Positions 41,260-48,789 of a stretch of 64,000 nt of DNA are shown here, piece after piece. The notes beneath the pieces were generated by a model that made no database searches, was not told where the DNA came from, and saw only the letters and a list, made by a program, of their open reading frames with translations. Every line of letters begins with the position of its first letter. Within the stretch, counting starts at the first letter, position 1. Origin of the DNA: Actinomycetota bacterium. GTDB lineage: Bacteria; Actinomycetota; Acidimicrobiia; Acidimicrobiales; AC-14. The stretch covers positions 1 through 64,000 of the forward strand of contig JBFMCT010000016.1 in the NCBI GenBank assembly GCA_040754375.1, given 5' to 3'. The translations under genes were made by a program, and so were the position numbers.

Positions 41260-41340
41260 GCCGTCCGCCGGCTCGACGGGTCGTTTCCGGCCATGAACGG
41301 TGAGCGGCCAGAATGGTTGCTCGTCGAGCCGGAGGCGGCC

Positions 41341-42129
41341 ATGGACAAGGTGGAGATCGGGGGCCTGGAAGTCGCCTATCGGCGCCAGGGTCACGGTGCC
41401 CCTCTCGTCCTGCTGCACGGGGCCGTGTGCGACAGCCGGGTGTGGGACGACCAGGTCGAGGCCTTCTCGGACGACTTCGAAGTGATCGCCTGGGACGCTC
41501 CCGGCTGCGGGAAGTCCGACGACCCGCCCGGATCGTTCCGGATGGGCGACTTCGCCGCCTGCCTGGCCGGGCTGCTCGACACCGTGGGCCCCGGCCCTGC
41601 CCACGTGCTGGGTCACTCGTGGGGTTCGACCTTGGCCCTCGCCCTATGCGGTCGCCGTCCCGACCTCGTGCGCAGCCTGGTGCTGGTGGGCGCCTACGCG
41701 GGCTGGGCGGGGTCGCTGCCCGCCGAGGAGGTCGAGCGCCGACTCTCGTTCGCGCTCGAAATGGCCGCCCTCGGGCCGGGCCGGTTCGACCCCCACACGA
41801 TGCCGGGGTTGTTCTCGGACCTCATTCCCCCCGACCGGGCGCAACGGCTGGGCGCGGTGATGGCCGAGGCCCGCCCGTCGGCCACGGTGACGATGGCCCG
41901 ATCCATGGCCGAGTCCGACCTGCGAGCCGACTTGGCGGCCACCGCCGCCCCGACCCTTCTCGTCTACGGCGAGGGTGACCAGCGGGCGGGCCTGGACGTG
42001 GCTGCTGATCTCCACCGCCGGCTGATGTCGTCCGAGCTGGTCGTCCTGGCTGGTCTGGGCCACGAGTGTTACCTGGAGAGCCCGGCGGCCTTCGAGGCGG
42101 CCGTACGCCCCTTCCTGGCCGCCCACTGA
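41341..42129 (+). CDS. alpha/beta-hydrolase
   Basis: 262 residues from ATG 41341 (GGAGG seven bases upstream; an in-frame ATG at 41293 has no Shine-Dalgarno). Nucleophile elbow GHSWGST, oxyanion HGAVCDS, acid in VYGEGDQR and catalytic His in GLGHECYLES. Fold and motifs fit an esterase, epoxide hydrolase or C-C hydrolase; the substrate cannot be told. It follows the terminator hairpin, so it is probably a separate unit. Confidence 0.82.
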   Translation: MDKVEIGGLEVAYRRQGHGAPLVLLHGAVCDSRVWDDQVEAFSDDFEVIAWDAPGCGKSDDPPGSFRMGDFAACLAGLLDTVGPGPAHVLGHSWGSTLALALCGRRPDLVRSLVLVGAYAGWAGSLPAEEVERRLSFALEMAALGPGRFDPHTMPGLFSDLIPPDRAQRLGAVMAEARPSATVTMARSMAESDLRADLAATAAPTLLVYGEGDQRAGLDVAADLHRRLMSSELVVLAGLGHECYLESPAAFEAAVRPFLAAH

Positions 42130-42201
42130 CTGCCCCGAACTGGCCGGGTAGGTTGGCGGCGGTGGGGAGTGCCTTCCCGGGGCCGGCCCGGGCCTGAGCG
42201 G

Positions 42202-42606
42202 ATGGTCCGGCTCGACGCAGTCGCCGAGATGGCCATGGCCCTGCCCGGGGTGACCGAAGGCGAGCGCCACGGTCACCGCACGTGGGCGGTGGGCGGCAAG
42301 GTGTTCGCGTGGGAGCGGCCCTTCAGCAAGGCCGACCTCCGGCGGTTCGGCGACGCCACGCCCCCGAGCGAGCCCGTCCTGGCCGTGCGGGTGGCCGACC
42401 TGAGCGAGAAGGAGGCCGTCCTCGCCGCCGGCCCGCCTGCCTTCTTCACCATCCCCCACTTCGACGGCTACGCGGCGGTGCTGGTGGAGCTGAAGGCCGC
42501 GACCAAGCGGCCCCTGCGTGCCCTCATCGTGGACGGCTGGCTGGCGTGCGCACCGGCCCCGTTGGCCGAGGACTACGTCAACGGGGAACGGGGCGGGCGT
42601 CGCTGA
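42202..42606 (+). CDS. MmcQ/YjbR-family protein
   Basis: 134 residues from ATG 42202 (a GTG at 42169 is in frame). Features of the MmcQ/YjbR family: MALPGVTEGERHGHRTWAVGGKVFAW near the start, and HFDGYAAVLVELKAAT followed by LIVDGWLACAPAPLAEDY. DNA-binding-like fold but no known reaction. Downstream is a 200-bp gene-free stretch with two inverted repeats. Confidence 0.78.
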   Translation: MVRLDAVAEMAMALPGVTEGERHGHRTWAVGGKVFAWERPFSKADLRRFGDATPPSEPVLAVRVADLSEKEAVLAAGPPAFFTIPHFDGYAAVLVELKAATKRPLRALIVDGWLACAPAPLAEDYVNGERGGRR

Positions 42607-42742
42607 ACTGCGGCCCGGGCTCAGCCTTAGCCTGCTGGTGGCCAGGGCCGCTCAGTCCTCGGGGGCCGAGAGCGCGAACTCGAGATCGAGGGCCGCCTCT
42701 TTCAACCGTCACCATCGGCTCGCGGTGGCGGCTCGGTGTGCA

Positions 42743-42768
42743 TGCCGAGGCACGCGCGTCCCTCGGCA
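42743..42768. repeat. inverted repeat before the toxin-antitoxin pair
   Basis: TGCCGAGG (42743-42750) and CCTCGGCA (42761-42768) around a 10-base loop. Together with the next palindrome it fills the gap between the MmcQ-like gene and the antitoxin gene; it may be a terminator of the upstream gene or a second operator. Confidence 0.45.
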
Positions 42769-42796
42769 CTTGGTGGTGACATGCTCATCACCAAGT
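42768..42796. promoter_or_regulatory. palindromic operator candidate of the VapBC-like pair
   Basis: Arms ACTTGGTGGTGA (42768-42779) and TCATCACCAAGT (42785-42796), one mismatch, five-base spacer. It ends 11 bp before the antitoxin ATG, the place where the antitoxin of such pairs binds to repress its own operon. It also contains an in-frame ATG at 42781, which would place the start inside the operator; I therefore prefer the ATG at 42808. Confidence 0.6.
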
Positions 42797-42807
42797 ATCC
42801 TGCGGGC

Positions 42808-43044
42808 ATGGGTGTTCAGGAGTACCTCGTTTCCGCATCCGGTCAGATGTCGCTGCCAGCTGTGGTTCGACACCGCTGGAACCTCGACAACGGCGGCCCG
42901 GTTGACGTCATCGACCTCGGCTTCGGCGTGTTGACGGTCCCCAACGGAGCGGGCAGGAAGCTGCTCGATGATCTCGTCACCCGCGAACAGCACGCGGAGT
43001 TCGTGCGGTCGCTGGATGGTGATCCAGACCTGGCCACCACGTGA
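42808..43044 (+). CDS. AbrB/VapB-like antitoxin
   Basis: 78 residues. Central segment EYLVSASGQMSLPAVVRHRWNLDNGGPVDVIDLGFGVLTVP is a swapped-hairpin AbrB-type DNA-binding domain, where SGQMSLPA corresponds to the usual GRVtIP. The C-terminal tail (about 30 residues) would bind the toxin. ATG 42808 is used; the alternative 42781 lies in the operator. Its stop overlaps the start of the PIN-like gene (GTGA). Confidence 0.75.
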   Translation: MGVQEYLVSASGQMSLPAVVRHRWNLDNGGPVDVIDLGFGVLTVPNGAGRKLLDDLVTREQHAEFVRSLDGDPDLATT

Positions 43045-43472
43045 GCCGTGTGATCCTCGACGACCATCTGTTGCGGGACCTTCTCGCCGACGACGTGCCC
43101 GACGAGCTGGCGCAGGTCCTCGCCAGGTACGAACCGGCAACCACCAACCTCTACCTCTACCGGCTATCCAGAAGTGTGATCTCGGCCCGCGGCGGGGCGC
43201 TCACGGGAGCGTGGAGCCCGGAACGGCGTGCCGCACTCGGGTCGAGCTTGCTGACGCTGCCCGAGAGCATCGAGATCGTGCCGATGAGGACGATCTCGTA
43301 CCGGATGGCCGAGATTGCCGCCGCACATCGTGTATCGACGCTCGGCGCTGAATGCGTGGCCGCCTCCGAGCACCTCGAGGCGCCCGTCTGCGTGTGGCGG
43401 GGCGACGACGGTCCCGCCCTTCGGGCTGCGATGGCTCACCTCGGCCGCGATTACCGCACGGTCCCCCGGTAG
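43041..43472 (+). CDS. PIN-like toxin (VapC-type), degenerate motifs
   Basis: 143 residues, directly coupled to the AbrB-like gene by GTGA overlap. PIN-domain traits: N-terminal VILDDHLLRDLL with acidic residues at the first active-site position, and the late strand-helix STLGAECVAASEHLEAPVCVWRGDDGPAL where the third acidic position would be. The second acidic residue is not clear. Order and coupling fit an antitoxin/toxin pair of the VapBC type, acting as an RNase. Motif match is weaker than usual, so the call is tentative. Confidence 0.62.
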   Translation: MSRVILDDHLLRDLLADDVPDELAQVLARYEPATTNLYLYRLSRSVISARGGALTGAWSPERRAALGSSLLTLPESIEIVPMRTISYRMAEIAAAHRVSTLGAECVAASEHLEAPVCVWRGDDGPALRAAMAHLGRDYRTVPR

Positions 43473-43628
43473 GCCCCCCAACCGCCCGGGCCCCGTGGTC
43501 GCGAGCGATCCGGGGAGCGCCCTGTTGCTCTGGACGGGCGTGTCCACCTTCGGTCTGTTCCTCGCCGACGCGCTCGCGGTCTGAGAGACGCGTCGGTCCA
43601 GATGTGGCCGGGGGAAGGACCTATCCGG

Positions 43629-43701
43629 TGGTCGGGACCGGCGTCGATCCGGTGACCTCGCGCTTTTCAGGCGCGCGCTCTGCCTACTGAGCTACCCGAC
43701 C
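43629..43701 (-). tRNA. tRNA-Phe(GAA)
   Basis: On the minus strand the acceptor stem GGTCGGG (43695-43701) pairs with CCCGACC (43630-43636), discriminator A. The anticodon loop CTGAAAA holds anticodon GAA. The T arm includes GATCGAC, a little unusual. CCA is not encoded. It is three bases downstream of tRNA-Asp. Confidence 0.92.
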
Positions 43702-43704
43702 GCG

Positions 43705-43779
43705 CGGTCCTGACGAGATTTGAACTCGCGACCTCCGCCTTGACAGGGCGGCGTGCACTCCAAGCTGCACCACAGGACC
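43705..43779 (-). tRNA. tRNA-Asp(GTC)
   Basis: On the minus strand acceptor GGTCCTG pairs with CAGGACC; anticodon loop CTGTCAA gives GTC. T loop GTTCAAAT is canonical. The genes order Asp-Phe in tandem is common in actinobacteria. CCA not encoded; discriminator G. Confidence 0.93.
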
Positions 43780-43811
43780 AGTGCGAGAGCCAAGCTTAGT
43801 GCCTGCCGGGC

Positions 43812-44954
43812 CTAGCGGACGGCGGGAAAGCAGATGACCGGTTCTACGCAGCTGACCGATACCGGCGAACCCACGGGCATGGGCTCTGAGCTGGGCAGGC
43901 GGGCCATGAGCCGGGTCCCGTCGGTCATCCGCACCCGTACCAGGGCGTCGTGGCCGAAGTACTGCCGGTCCTCCACGGTCCCGCTTTCGCCCACGGCCAG
44001 CCTGACCTGTTCGGGGCGCACGACGACCTCGACCAGCCCTTCCAGCGCCGGTCCCTCAGGCCCGACGGCCACCGGCGCCCGGCCCAGGGCGCAGTCGACG
44101 GCTTCGCCGCCCGGGACGATCTGGCCCCGCAGGACGTTGGCGCTGCCCACGAACCCGGCCACCCACAGGTCGGCCGGCCGCCGGTAGACCTGGTCGGGCG
44201 GCCCCGACTGGACGATGACCCCGTCGCGCATGACGGCCACCTCGTCGGCCATCGACAGGGCTTCCTCCTGGTCGTGGGTCACGAGCAGGGCGGTGGTGGA
44301 CGCGGCCCGCAGCACCGAGACGACCTCGGTACGGATCTCGGCCCGCAGGGCGGCGTCGAGGCTGCCGAAGGGCTCGTCGAGCAGCACGACCGACGGCTCG
44401 GGGGCCAGTGCCCGGGCCAGGGCCACCCGCTGCTGCTGGCCGCCGGACAGCTCGTAAGGCATCCGGTCGGCCAGACCGACCAGTCCCGCCAACTCCAGCA
44501 TGGCCTCGACCCTGGCCGCCTTGGCCGGTCCCCGCTTGAGCCCGTAGCCGACGTTGCGGGCCACGTTCAGGTGGGGGAACAGGGCCTGTTCCTGGGGCAC
44601 GATCGTGACCCGGCGCCGCTCGGGGGGAAGGTGCGTCCCCGGCCCGGCCACCAGCCGTCCCGAGACGTGGACCGTGCCCCCGTCGAGCCGTTCGAACCCG
44701 GCGATGACCCGCAGCAGGGTCGTCTTGCCGCACCCGGACGGGCCCAGCACGGCCGTCAGGCTGCCGGCTTTCAGAGTGAGGCCAGCCCCCCGCAAGGCGG
44801 GCACCCGTCCGTAGGACTTGGTGACCCCGGCGCACTCCACCGCCACAGTTCCAGCCACGCCCGGCCCGGCCCCGTCCGGCCCAGCTCGGTCGGCAGTCCC
44901 TCCCGGCCCTGCCGAGGATGCGGCGCCGGCCGCGGCGGCGGTCGCCGACTTCAC
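43812..44954 (-). CDS. ABC transporter ATPase, ferric (FbpC/AfuC-like) or spermidine/thiamine type
   Basis: 380 residues in the annotated frame, though the first 35 (Ala/Gly/Pro-rich) may be a wrong start; VAVECAGVTKSYG begins the conserved part. Walker A GPSGCGKTT, Q loop VPQEQALFPHL, signature LSGGQQQRVALARAL, Walker B VVLLDEPFGSLDAALR, and a TOBE-type C-terminal domain. No permease or binding-protein gene is in the window. A DtxR-like box lies about 65 bp upstream, suggesting an iron transporter. Confidence 0.85.
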   Translation of the reverse strand: MKSATAAAAGAASSAGPGGTADRAGPDGAGPGVAGTVAVECAGVTKSYGRVPALRGAGLTLKAGSLTAVLGPSGCGKTTLLRVIAGFERLDGGTVHVSGRLVAGPGTHLPPERRRVTIVPQEQALFPHLNVARNVGYGLKRGPAKAARVEAMLELAGLVGLADRMPYELSGGQQQRVALARALAPEPSVVLLDEPFGSLDAALRAEIRTEVVSVLRAASTTALLVTHDQEEALSMADEVAVMRDGVIVQSGPPDQVYRRPADLWVAGFVGSANVLRGQIVPGGEAVDCALGRAPVAVGPEGPALEGLVEVVVRPEQVRLAVGESGTVEDRQYFGHDALVRVRMTDGTRLMARLPSSEPMPVGSPVSVSCVEPVICFPAVR

Positions 44955-45018
44955 CGGGTCAGGCCCGCGCCCGGATGCAGCACGCAGCTCACCGACCGAT
45001 CAGATGGCATCCCCCGAT

Positions 45019-45034
45019 CTTAGGCAGTCCTAAG
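45019..45034. promoter_or_regulatory. DtxR/IdeR-like iron box candidate
   Basis: CTTAGG-CAGT-CCTAAG is a perfect palindrome. TTAGG, four bases, CCTAA has the same half-site spacing as the left part of the DtxR/IdeR consensus (TTAGG-N4-CCTAA). It stands in an otherwise GC-rich gap between the ABC ATPase gene and the 2-oxoadipate dioxygenase gene and would repress the ATPase gene in the presence of iron. The right part of the consensus is not present. Confidence 0.5.
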
Positions 45035-45065
45035 CCTTAAGCCCTCCGGCCCCTGCCGGCGCTGG

Positions 45066-46088
45066 TCAGAGCCTCGTGGCGTTGGTCATGGCGAATATCT
45101 GCTGGGCGTTGGCCGCGTCGAAGGCGAGGTCGAGGCCGGTGCCGTCGGGCAGGGGGTGGCGGGTGATCAGCTCGAAGAACGAGCCCGGGACGGTACGGCT
45201 CACCGTCGCACCCCGGCCGTCGGGCAGGTCGTAGGTGACTTCGGCGGCCCGGTGGGCGGTCTGGACGATGCGGCCCGAGGCCGAGACCTCGACCTTGTCC
45301 TTGATGGGCCGGCCGGCGGCCCGCTCGTGCTCGGCCACGGCCACGACGTCGTCCACCCGGTCGGTGGCGTGGTTGAACGACGTGCCTTCGGTCGAGATCC
45401 ACGCCATCTCGTCGGACTCGGCCAGCAGGGCTTCGTAGTCGGCCACCGACGGAAGGTCGTGGTGGCGGCGGAAGCAGGCCACGAGCACGGGCAGCAGTTC
45501 CTCGGCCTCGCCTGGCGCCAGCCAGCCCTGGCCGGCCAGGCGGTCGAGGTGGGCGGGGGCCGTCCCCCACAGCGGGTCGCGAGAGGTGGCCAGCACGCGG
45601 GCGGTGACCGACGCGAACCCGGGGGTGAACCGGTCGGCGTGCAGCTCGCTGACGAAGTACTGCACGACGTGCTCGGGTAGGTCGGCGTGGCACCACGACC
45701 GGCCCGTCATCCTCAGCCGGCTGAGGTCGTAGGTGTAGCGCTGGCGGTAGCCGAGCGGCTCCAGCACCCTCGTCAGGCTGGCCTGGCCCTCGGCCAAGGC
45801 ACCGCACGCCACCCCCCTCACCGTCCGCACGGCGCCGTGGTCGAGGTGGAGCCGGTGGCCGGCCCCCACCCGGTCTTGGGCGTACTCGGCCCCGCTCGGC
45901 ACCCGGGCCAGCAGGTCGTCGAGCAGCAGGACGCCCAGGGCCTGGGCCACGACGGCCCGGGGGGCGGCCTCGCCGGGGCGGGGCGCCACCAGCGCGGGGT
46001 GCAGGTCGAGGGCGGCCACCAGCCATCCCGCTCGGGGCCCGCCGAGGTGGGCGGCTACCAGGTGTTCCAGGAGCGACGGGTCTGTCAT
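45066..46088 (-). CDS. hglS: DUF1338 2-oxoadipate dioxygenase/decarboxylase (HglS-like)
   Basis: 340 residues. The enzyme of this family in Pseudomonas turns 2-oxoadipate into D-2-hydroxyglutarate with loss of CO2, using Fe(II) and O2. Metal ligand candidates: H84 in DHGAVRT, H240 in TEGTSFNHATDRV and E306 in PGSFFELITR; R88 would hold the substrate. Spacing H84-H240 (156) equals that of the HglS ligands as I recall, and H240-E306 is within two residues of it. The chain is shorter at the C-terminus than the Pseudomonas protein. Its ATG is 12 bp after the lysine-dehydrogenase-like gene, so the two form one leftward operon. Confidence 0.85.
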   Translation of the reverse strand: MTDPSLLEHLVAAHLGGPRAGWLVAALDLHPALVAPRPGEAAPRAVVAQALGVLLLDDLLARVPSGAEYAQDRVGAGHRLHLDHGAVRTVRGVACGALAEGQASLTRVLEPLGYRQRYTYDLSRLRMTGRSWCHADLPEHVVQYFVSELHADRFTPGFASVTARVLATSRDPLWGTAPAHLDRLAGQGWLAPGEAEELLPVLVACFRRHHDLPSVADYEALLAESDEMAWISTEGTSFNHATDRVDDVVAVAEHERAAGRPIKDKVEVSASGRIVQTAHRAAEVTYDLPDGRGATVSRTVPGSFFELITRHPLPDGTGLDLAFDAANAQQIFAMTNATRL

Positions 46089-46100
46089 GGTGTCCTCATT

Positions 46101-47195
46101 TCATGCCGCGACCTCCTCGGTCGCGGTGTTACCCAAGAGCCGTCCGGTGGGAGTGGCGGCGAAGTCGGCGGCGGCGACGTCCTCTTGGCGGACGAACCCC
46201 CGGGCCGGCAACCGGCCGGTGGCCACCAGTTCGACGACGGCGCACGCCGAGGCGGCCGTCGTCCACGAGATGGCCCGCCAGCGGCGGCCGTCGATGCAAA
46301 TCGGTTCGTAGGCCCTCACGACCTGGTCGCGCACCAGCCGGCCGTCCCGGCGGCCCTCGACGGCCGCGTAGAGGTAGACGACGTCGTCGTCGACCGGCGG
46401 CTTGGCCTCGACCAGGATGCGTCCGGCCAGCTCCCGCTGGTTGCGCAGGTGCAGCTCGTCGAAGAAGAACCGCATGAGCTGGCAGTGGCCCGGGTAGCGC
46501 AGCGTCTTGTAGTCGAGGCGGTCGAGGCGGCCCTCGTAGGTCGAGCACATGGTGCCCAGTCCGCCCGAGGTGGTGAACGCCTCCAGCTGGGCGCCCGCGA
46601 TCCACACCACCTCGAGCTCGCTCATCGACGGCACCTGGCGGCGGGACCCCTGGCGGATGACCTCGCAGTCGTTGAGGTACTCGTTGACGACCCCCTCCGG
46701 CGACCAGTTGAAGGCGTAGCCGAGAAGGCCGGTCGGGTGGCGGGGCAGGGCCCCGACCTTCAGCTCCATCGACGACGGCTCGTCGAAGCCGTCGGCCAGC
46801 CACGCCCCGGTCATGCAGATGAGCCCGGGGGCCAGCCCGCAGTGAGGGACGAAGGCCGACGGTGCGCCCTCGGCCAGATCCCGCACGAGGCCGGTGTTGA
46901 GCACGTCCTCGGTCAGGTCGAAGTAGTGGGTCGAGGTAGCGGCCGCGGCCCGGGCCACGTCGCCGCTGAGCTGGTAGGGCAGGCAGCAGACGACGGCGTC
47001 GACCGTCGCCAGCCGGGCCCGTAGGCCCGCCGGGTCGCTCACGTCGAGGGCCACCACCCTGAAGGGGAGGTCGTCGCGCCGGGGCGGGGCGAGGTCGGCG
47101 CCGACCACCTCGTAGCCGGAGCCGTGCAGGAGGCGGGCGACCAGCTCCCCGACCTTTCCCAGACCAGCAACCAGGACCCGATCGAAGGTTCTCAC
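46101..47195 (-). CDS. lysine 6-dehydrogenase/saccharopine-dehydrogenase family protein
   Basis: 364 residues from the GTG at 47195 (GTG 47201 also possible). NAD(P)-binding motif VLVAGLGKVGELVARLL, then VVCCLPYQLSG, THYFDLTED, HCGLAPGLI and PSMSELEVVW...LEAFTTSGGLGTMC...LDYKTLRYPGHCQLM. The last stretch matches what I recall of NAD-dependent L-lysine 6-dehydrogenases better than saccharopine reductase. It would turn lysine into 2-aminoadipate 6-semialdehyde and ammonia. It lies just upstream of the DUF1338 gene on the same strand and faces the ALDH7 gene, supporting a lysine-degradation role. Confidence 0.82.
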   Translation of the reverse strand: MRTFDRVLVAGLGKVGELVARLLHGSGYEVVGADLAPPRRDDLPFRVVALDVSDPAGLRARLATVDAVVCCLPYQLSGDVARAAAATSTHYFDLTEDVLNTGLVRDLAEGAPSAFVPHCGLAPGLICMTGAWLADGFDEPSSMELKVGALPRHPTGLLGYAFNWSPEGVVNEYLNDCEVIRQGSRRQVPSMSELEVVWIAGAQLEAFTTSGGLGTMCSTYEGRLDRLDYKTLRYPGHCQLMRFFFDELHLRNQRELAGRILVEAKPPVDDDVVYLYAAVEGRRDGRLVRDQVVRAYEPICIDGRRWRAISWTTAASACAVVELVATGRLPARGFVRQEDVAAADFAATPTGRLLGNTATEEVAA

Positions 47196-47204
47196 CCTCA
47201 CTAC

Positions 47205-47210
47205 ATCGTA
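47205..47210 (-). promoter_or_regulatory. possible -10 box for the lysine dehydrogenase-like gene
   Basis: On the minus strand TACGAT, TAnnnT-type, lies 9-10 bases before the GTG at 47195, which would give a leaderless transcript. The two divergent genes here are only 34 bp apart, so promoters must overlap. Weak, single-motif evidence. Confidence 0.3.
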
Positions 47211-47229
47211 CGTGGGGCAAGCTTGCTTT

Positions 47230-48786
47230 ATGGCTGTCCTGCCTACGACCGAGGAGATCCGCGACACGGCCCGGTCCGCCTTCGAACGGCTGGGCGGGCG
47301 CTGGCCTGACGCCCCCGGGGGCCTCGGCGGGGTGGCTGCCCGCACGCCGATCACGGGCGGACGGCTGACGGCCGTGCCCGCGGCCACGGGAGCGGACGTC
47401 GACGCCGCCGTGGCCCGGGCGGCGGCCGCCTTCGGGCAATGGCGCCTGGTGCCCGCCCCCCGGCGGGCCGAGGTCATCCGCCACCTGGGCGGCCTGCTGC
47501 GGGCCCACAAGGACGACCTGGGCCAGCTCGTCTCGGTCGAGGCCGGCAAGATCGGCTCCGAGGCCCGGGGCGAGGTCCAGGAGATGATCGACATCTGCGA
47601 CTTCGCGGTGGGGCTGTCCCGCCAGCTCTACGGCCGCACCATGGCGTCGGAGCGTCCCGACCACCGTATGAGCGAGCTCTGGCACCCCCTGGGGGTGTGC
47701 GGGGTGATCACGTCGTTCAACTTCCCGGTGGCCGTGTGGGCCTGGAACGCGGCCGTCGCCCTGGTGTGCGGGTGCCCGGTGGTGTGGAAGCCGTCGGAGA
47801 AGACCTCCCTGTCGGCCCTGGGCTGCCAGGCCCTGTTCGAACGGGCGGTAGCCGAGGCGGCCGGTGCCGGCGCGGGAGGCCTGCCCTCGGGGCTGTCCCA
47901 GGTGGTGGTGGGCGGGCCCGAGGTCGGGCAGCGGCTGGCCGCCCACCCTGACGTGGCCCTGGTCTCGGCCACCGGTTCGACGGCCATGGGCCGGGCCGTG
48001 GGCCCGGTGGTGGCCGCCCGCTTCGGTCGCGCCTTGCTGGAGCTGGGGGGCAACAACGCGGCCGCCGTGGCTCCCTCGGCCGACCTCGACCTCACGGTCA
48101 GGGCCGTGGCCTTCGCGGCAGCGGGCACGGCTGGCCAGCGGTGCACGACCCTGCGCCGGCTGATCGTGCACCGGTCGGTGAAGGACGAATTGGTCGAGCG
48201 CCTGGTGGCGGCCTACTCGTCCCTGCCCGTGGGCAACCCCTTGGGGCCCGCCACCCTGGTCGGCCCGCTGATCGACGACGGCGCCTACGGGGCCTTCACG
48301 TCCGCCCTGGCCGAGGTGGCCTCCGGAGGCCACGGCCAGGTGGTGGTGGGCGGTGGGCGAGAGCTGGCCGACGCCGCCCCGGACGCGTTCTACGTGCGGC
48401 CCGCCCTGGCGGTGATGGACGGCCAGACGCCCCTCGTGGGGCGCGAGACCTTCGCCCCCCTGCTCTACGTGATGGCCTACGACCGGTTCGAGGAGGCCGT
48501 GGCCATGAACAACGCCGCCTCCCACGGGCTGTCGTCGTCGGTGTTCACCAACGACGTGCGGGAGGCGGAGTGGTTCGTCTCGGCCCGGGGCTCGGACTGC
48601 GGGATCGCCAATGTCAACATCGGCCCGTCGGGGGCGGAGATCGGCGGCGCCTTCGGGGGCGAGAAGGAGACGGGGGGAGGCCGCGAGGCCGGTTCGGACG
48701 CCTGGAAGAACTACATGCGGCGCATGACGTGCACCGTGAGCTCGTCGACCGAGCTGCCCCTGGCCCAAGGAGTCACGTTCCTGTAG
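47230..48786 (+). CDS. aldehyde dehydrogenase, ALDH7/2-aminoadipate semialdehyde dehydrogenase type
   Basis: 518 residues from ATG 47230 (a GTG at 47212 is in frame). NAD-dependent oxidation of 2-aminoadipate 6-semialdehyde to 2-aminoadipate. Catalytic Cys in AGQRCTTLRR (C305), general-base Glu in LELGGNNA (E271), and the ALDH7 hallmark EIGGAFGGEKETGGGREAGS near the C-terminus. The C-terminus ends TELPLAQGVTFL. It is divergent from the lysine 6-dehydrogenase-like gene and convergent with the D-2-hydroxyglutarate dehydrogenase-like gene, separated from it by only 3 bp. Confidence 0.9.
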   Translation: MAVLPTTEEIRDTARSAFERLGGRWPDAPGGLGGVAARTPITGGRLTAVPAATGADVDAAVARAAAAFGQWRLVPAPRRAEVIRHLGGLLRAHKDDLGQLVSVEAGKIGSEARGEVQEMIDICDFAVGLSRQLYGRTMASERPDHRMSELWHPLGVCGVITSFNFPVAVWAWNAAVALVCGCPVVWKPSEKTSLSALGCQALFERAVAEAAGAGAGGLPSGLSQVVVGGPEVGQRLAAHPDVALVSATGSTAMGRAVGPVVAARFGRALLELGGNNAAAVAPSADLDLTVRAVAFAAAGTAGQRCTTLRRLIVHRSVKDELVERLVAAYSSLPVGNPLGPATLVGPLIDDGAYGAFTSALAEVASGGHGQVVVGGGRELADAAPDAFYVRPALAVMDGQTPLVGRETFAPLLYVMAYDRFEEAVAMNNAASHGLSSSVFTNDVREAEWFVSARGSDCGIANVNIGPSGAEIGGAFGGEKETGGGREAGSDAWKNYMRRMTCTVSSSTELPLAQGVTFL

Positions 48787-48789
48787 GCG

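Noticed and set aside
42781-42807. Alternative antitoxin start at ATG 42781
   Set aside because: It lies inside the palindrome; the later ATG gives a better fit to AbrB-type length.
43473-43628. Short plus-strand open frames downstream of the PIN-like gene
   Set aside because: They lack ribosome sites and motifs; the stretch is best seen as the 3' flank of the tRNA genes.
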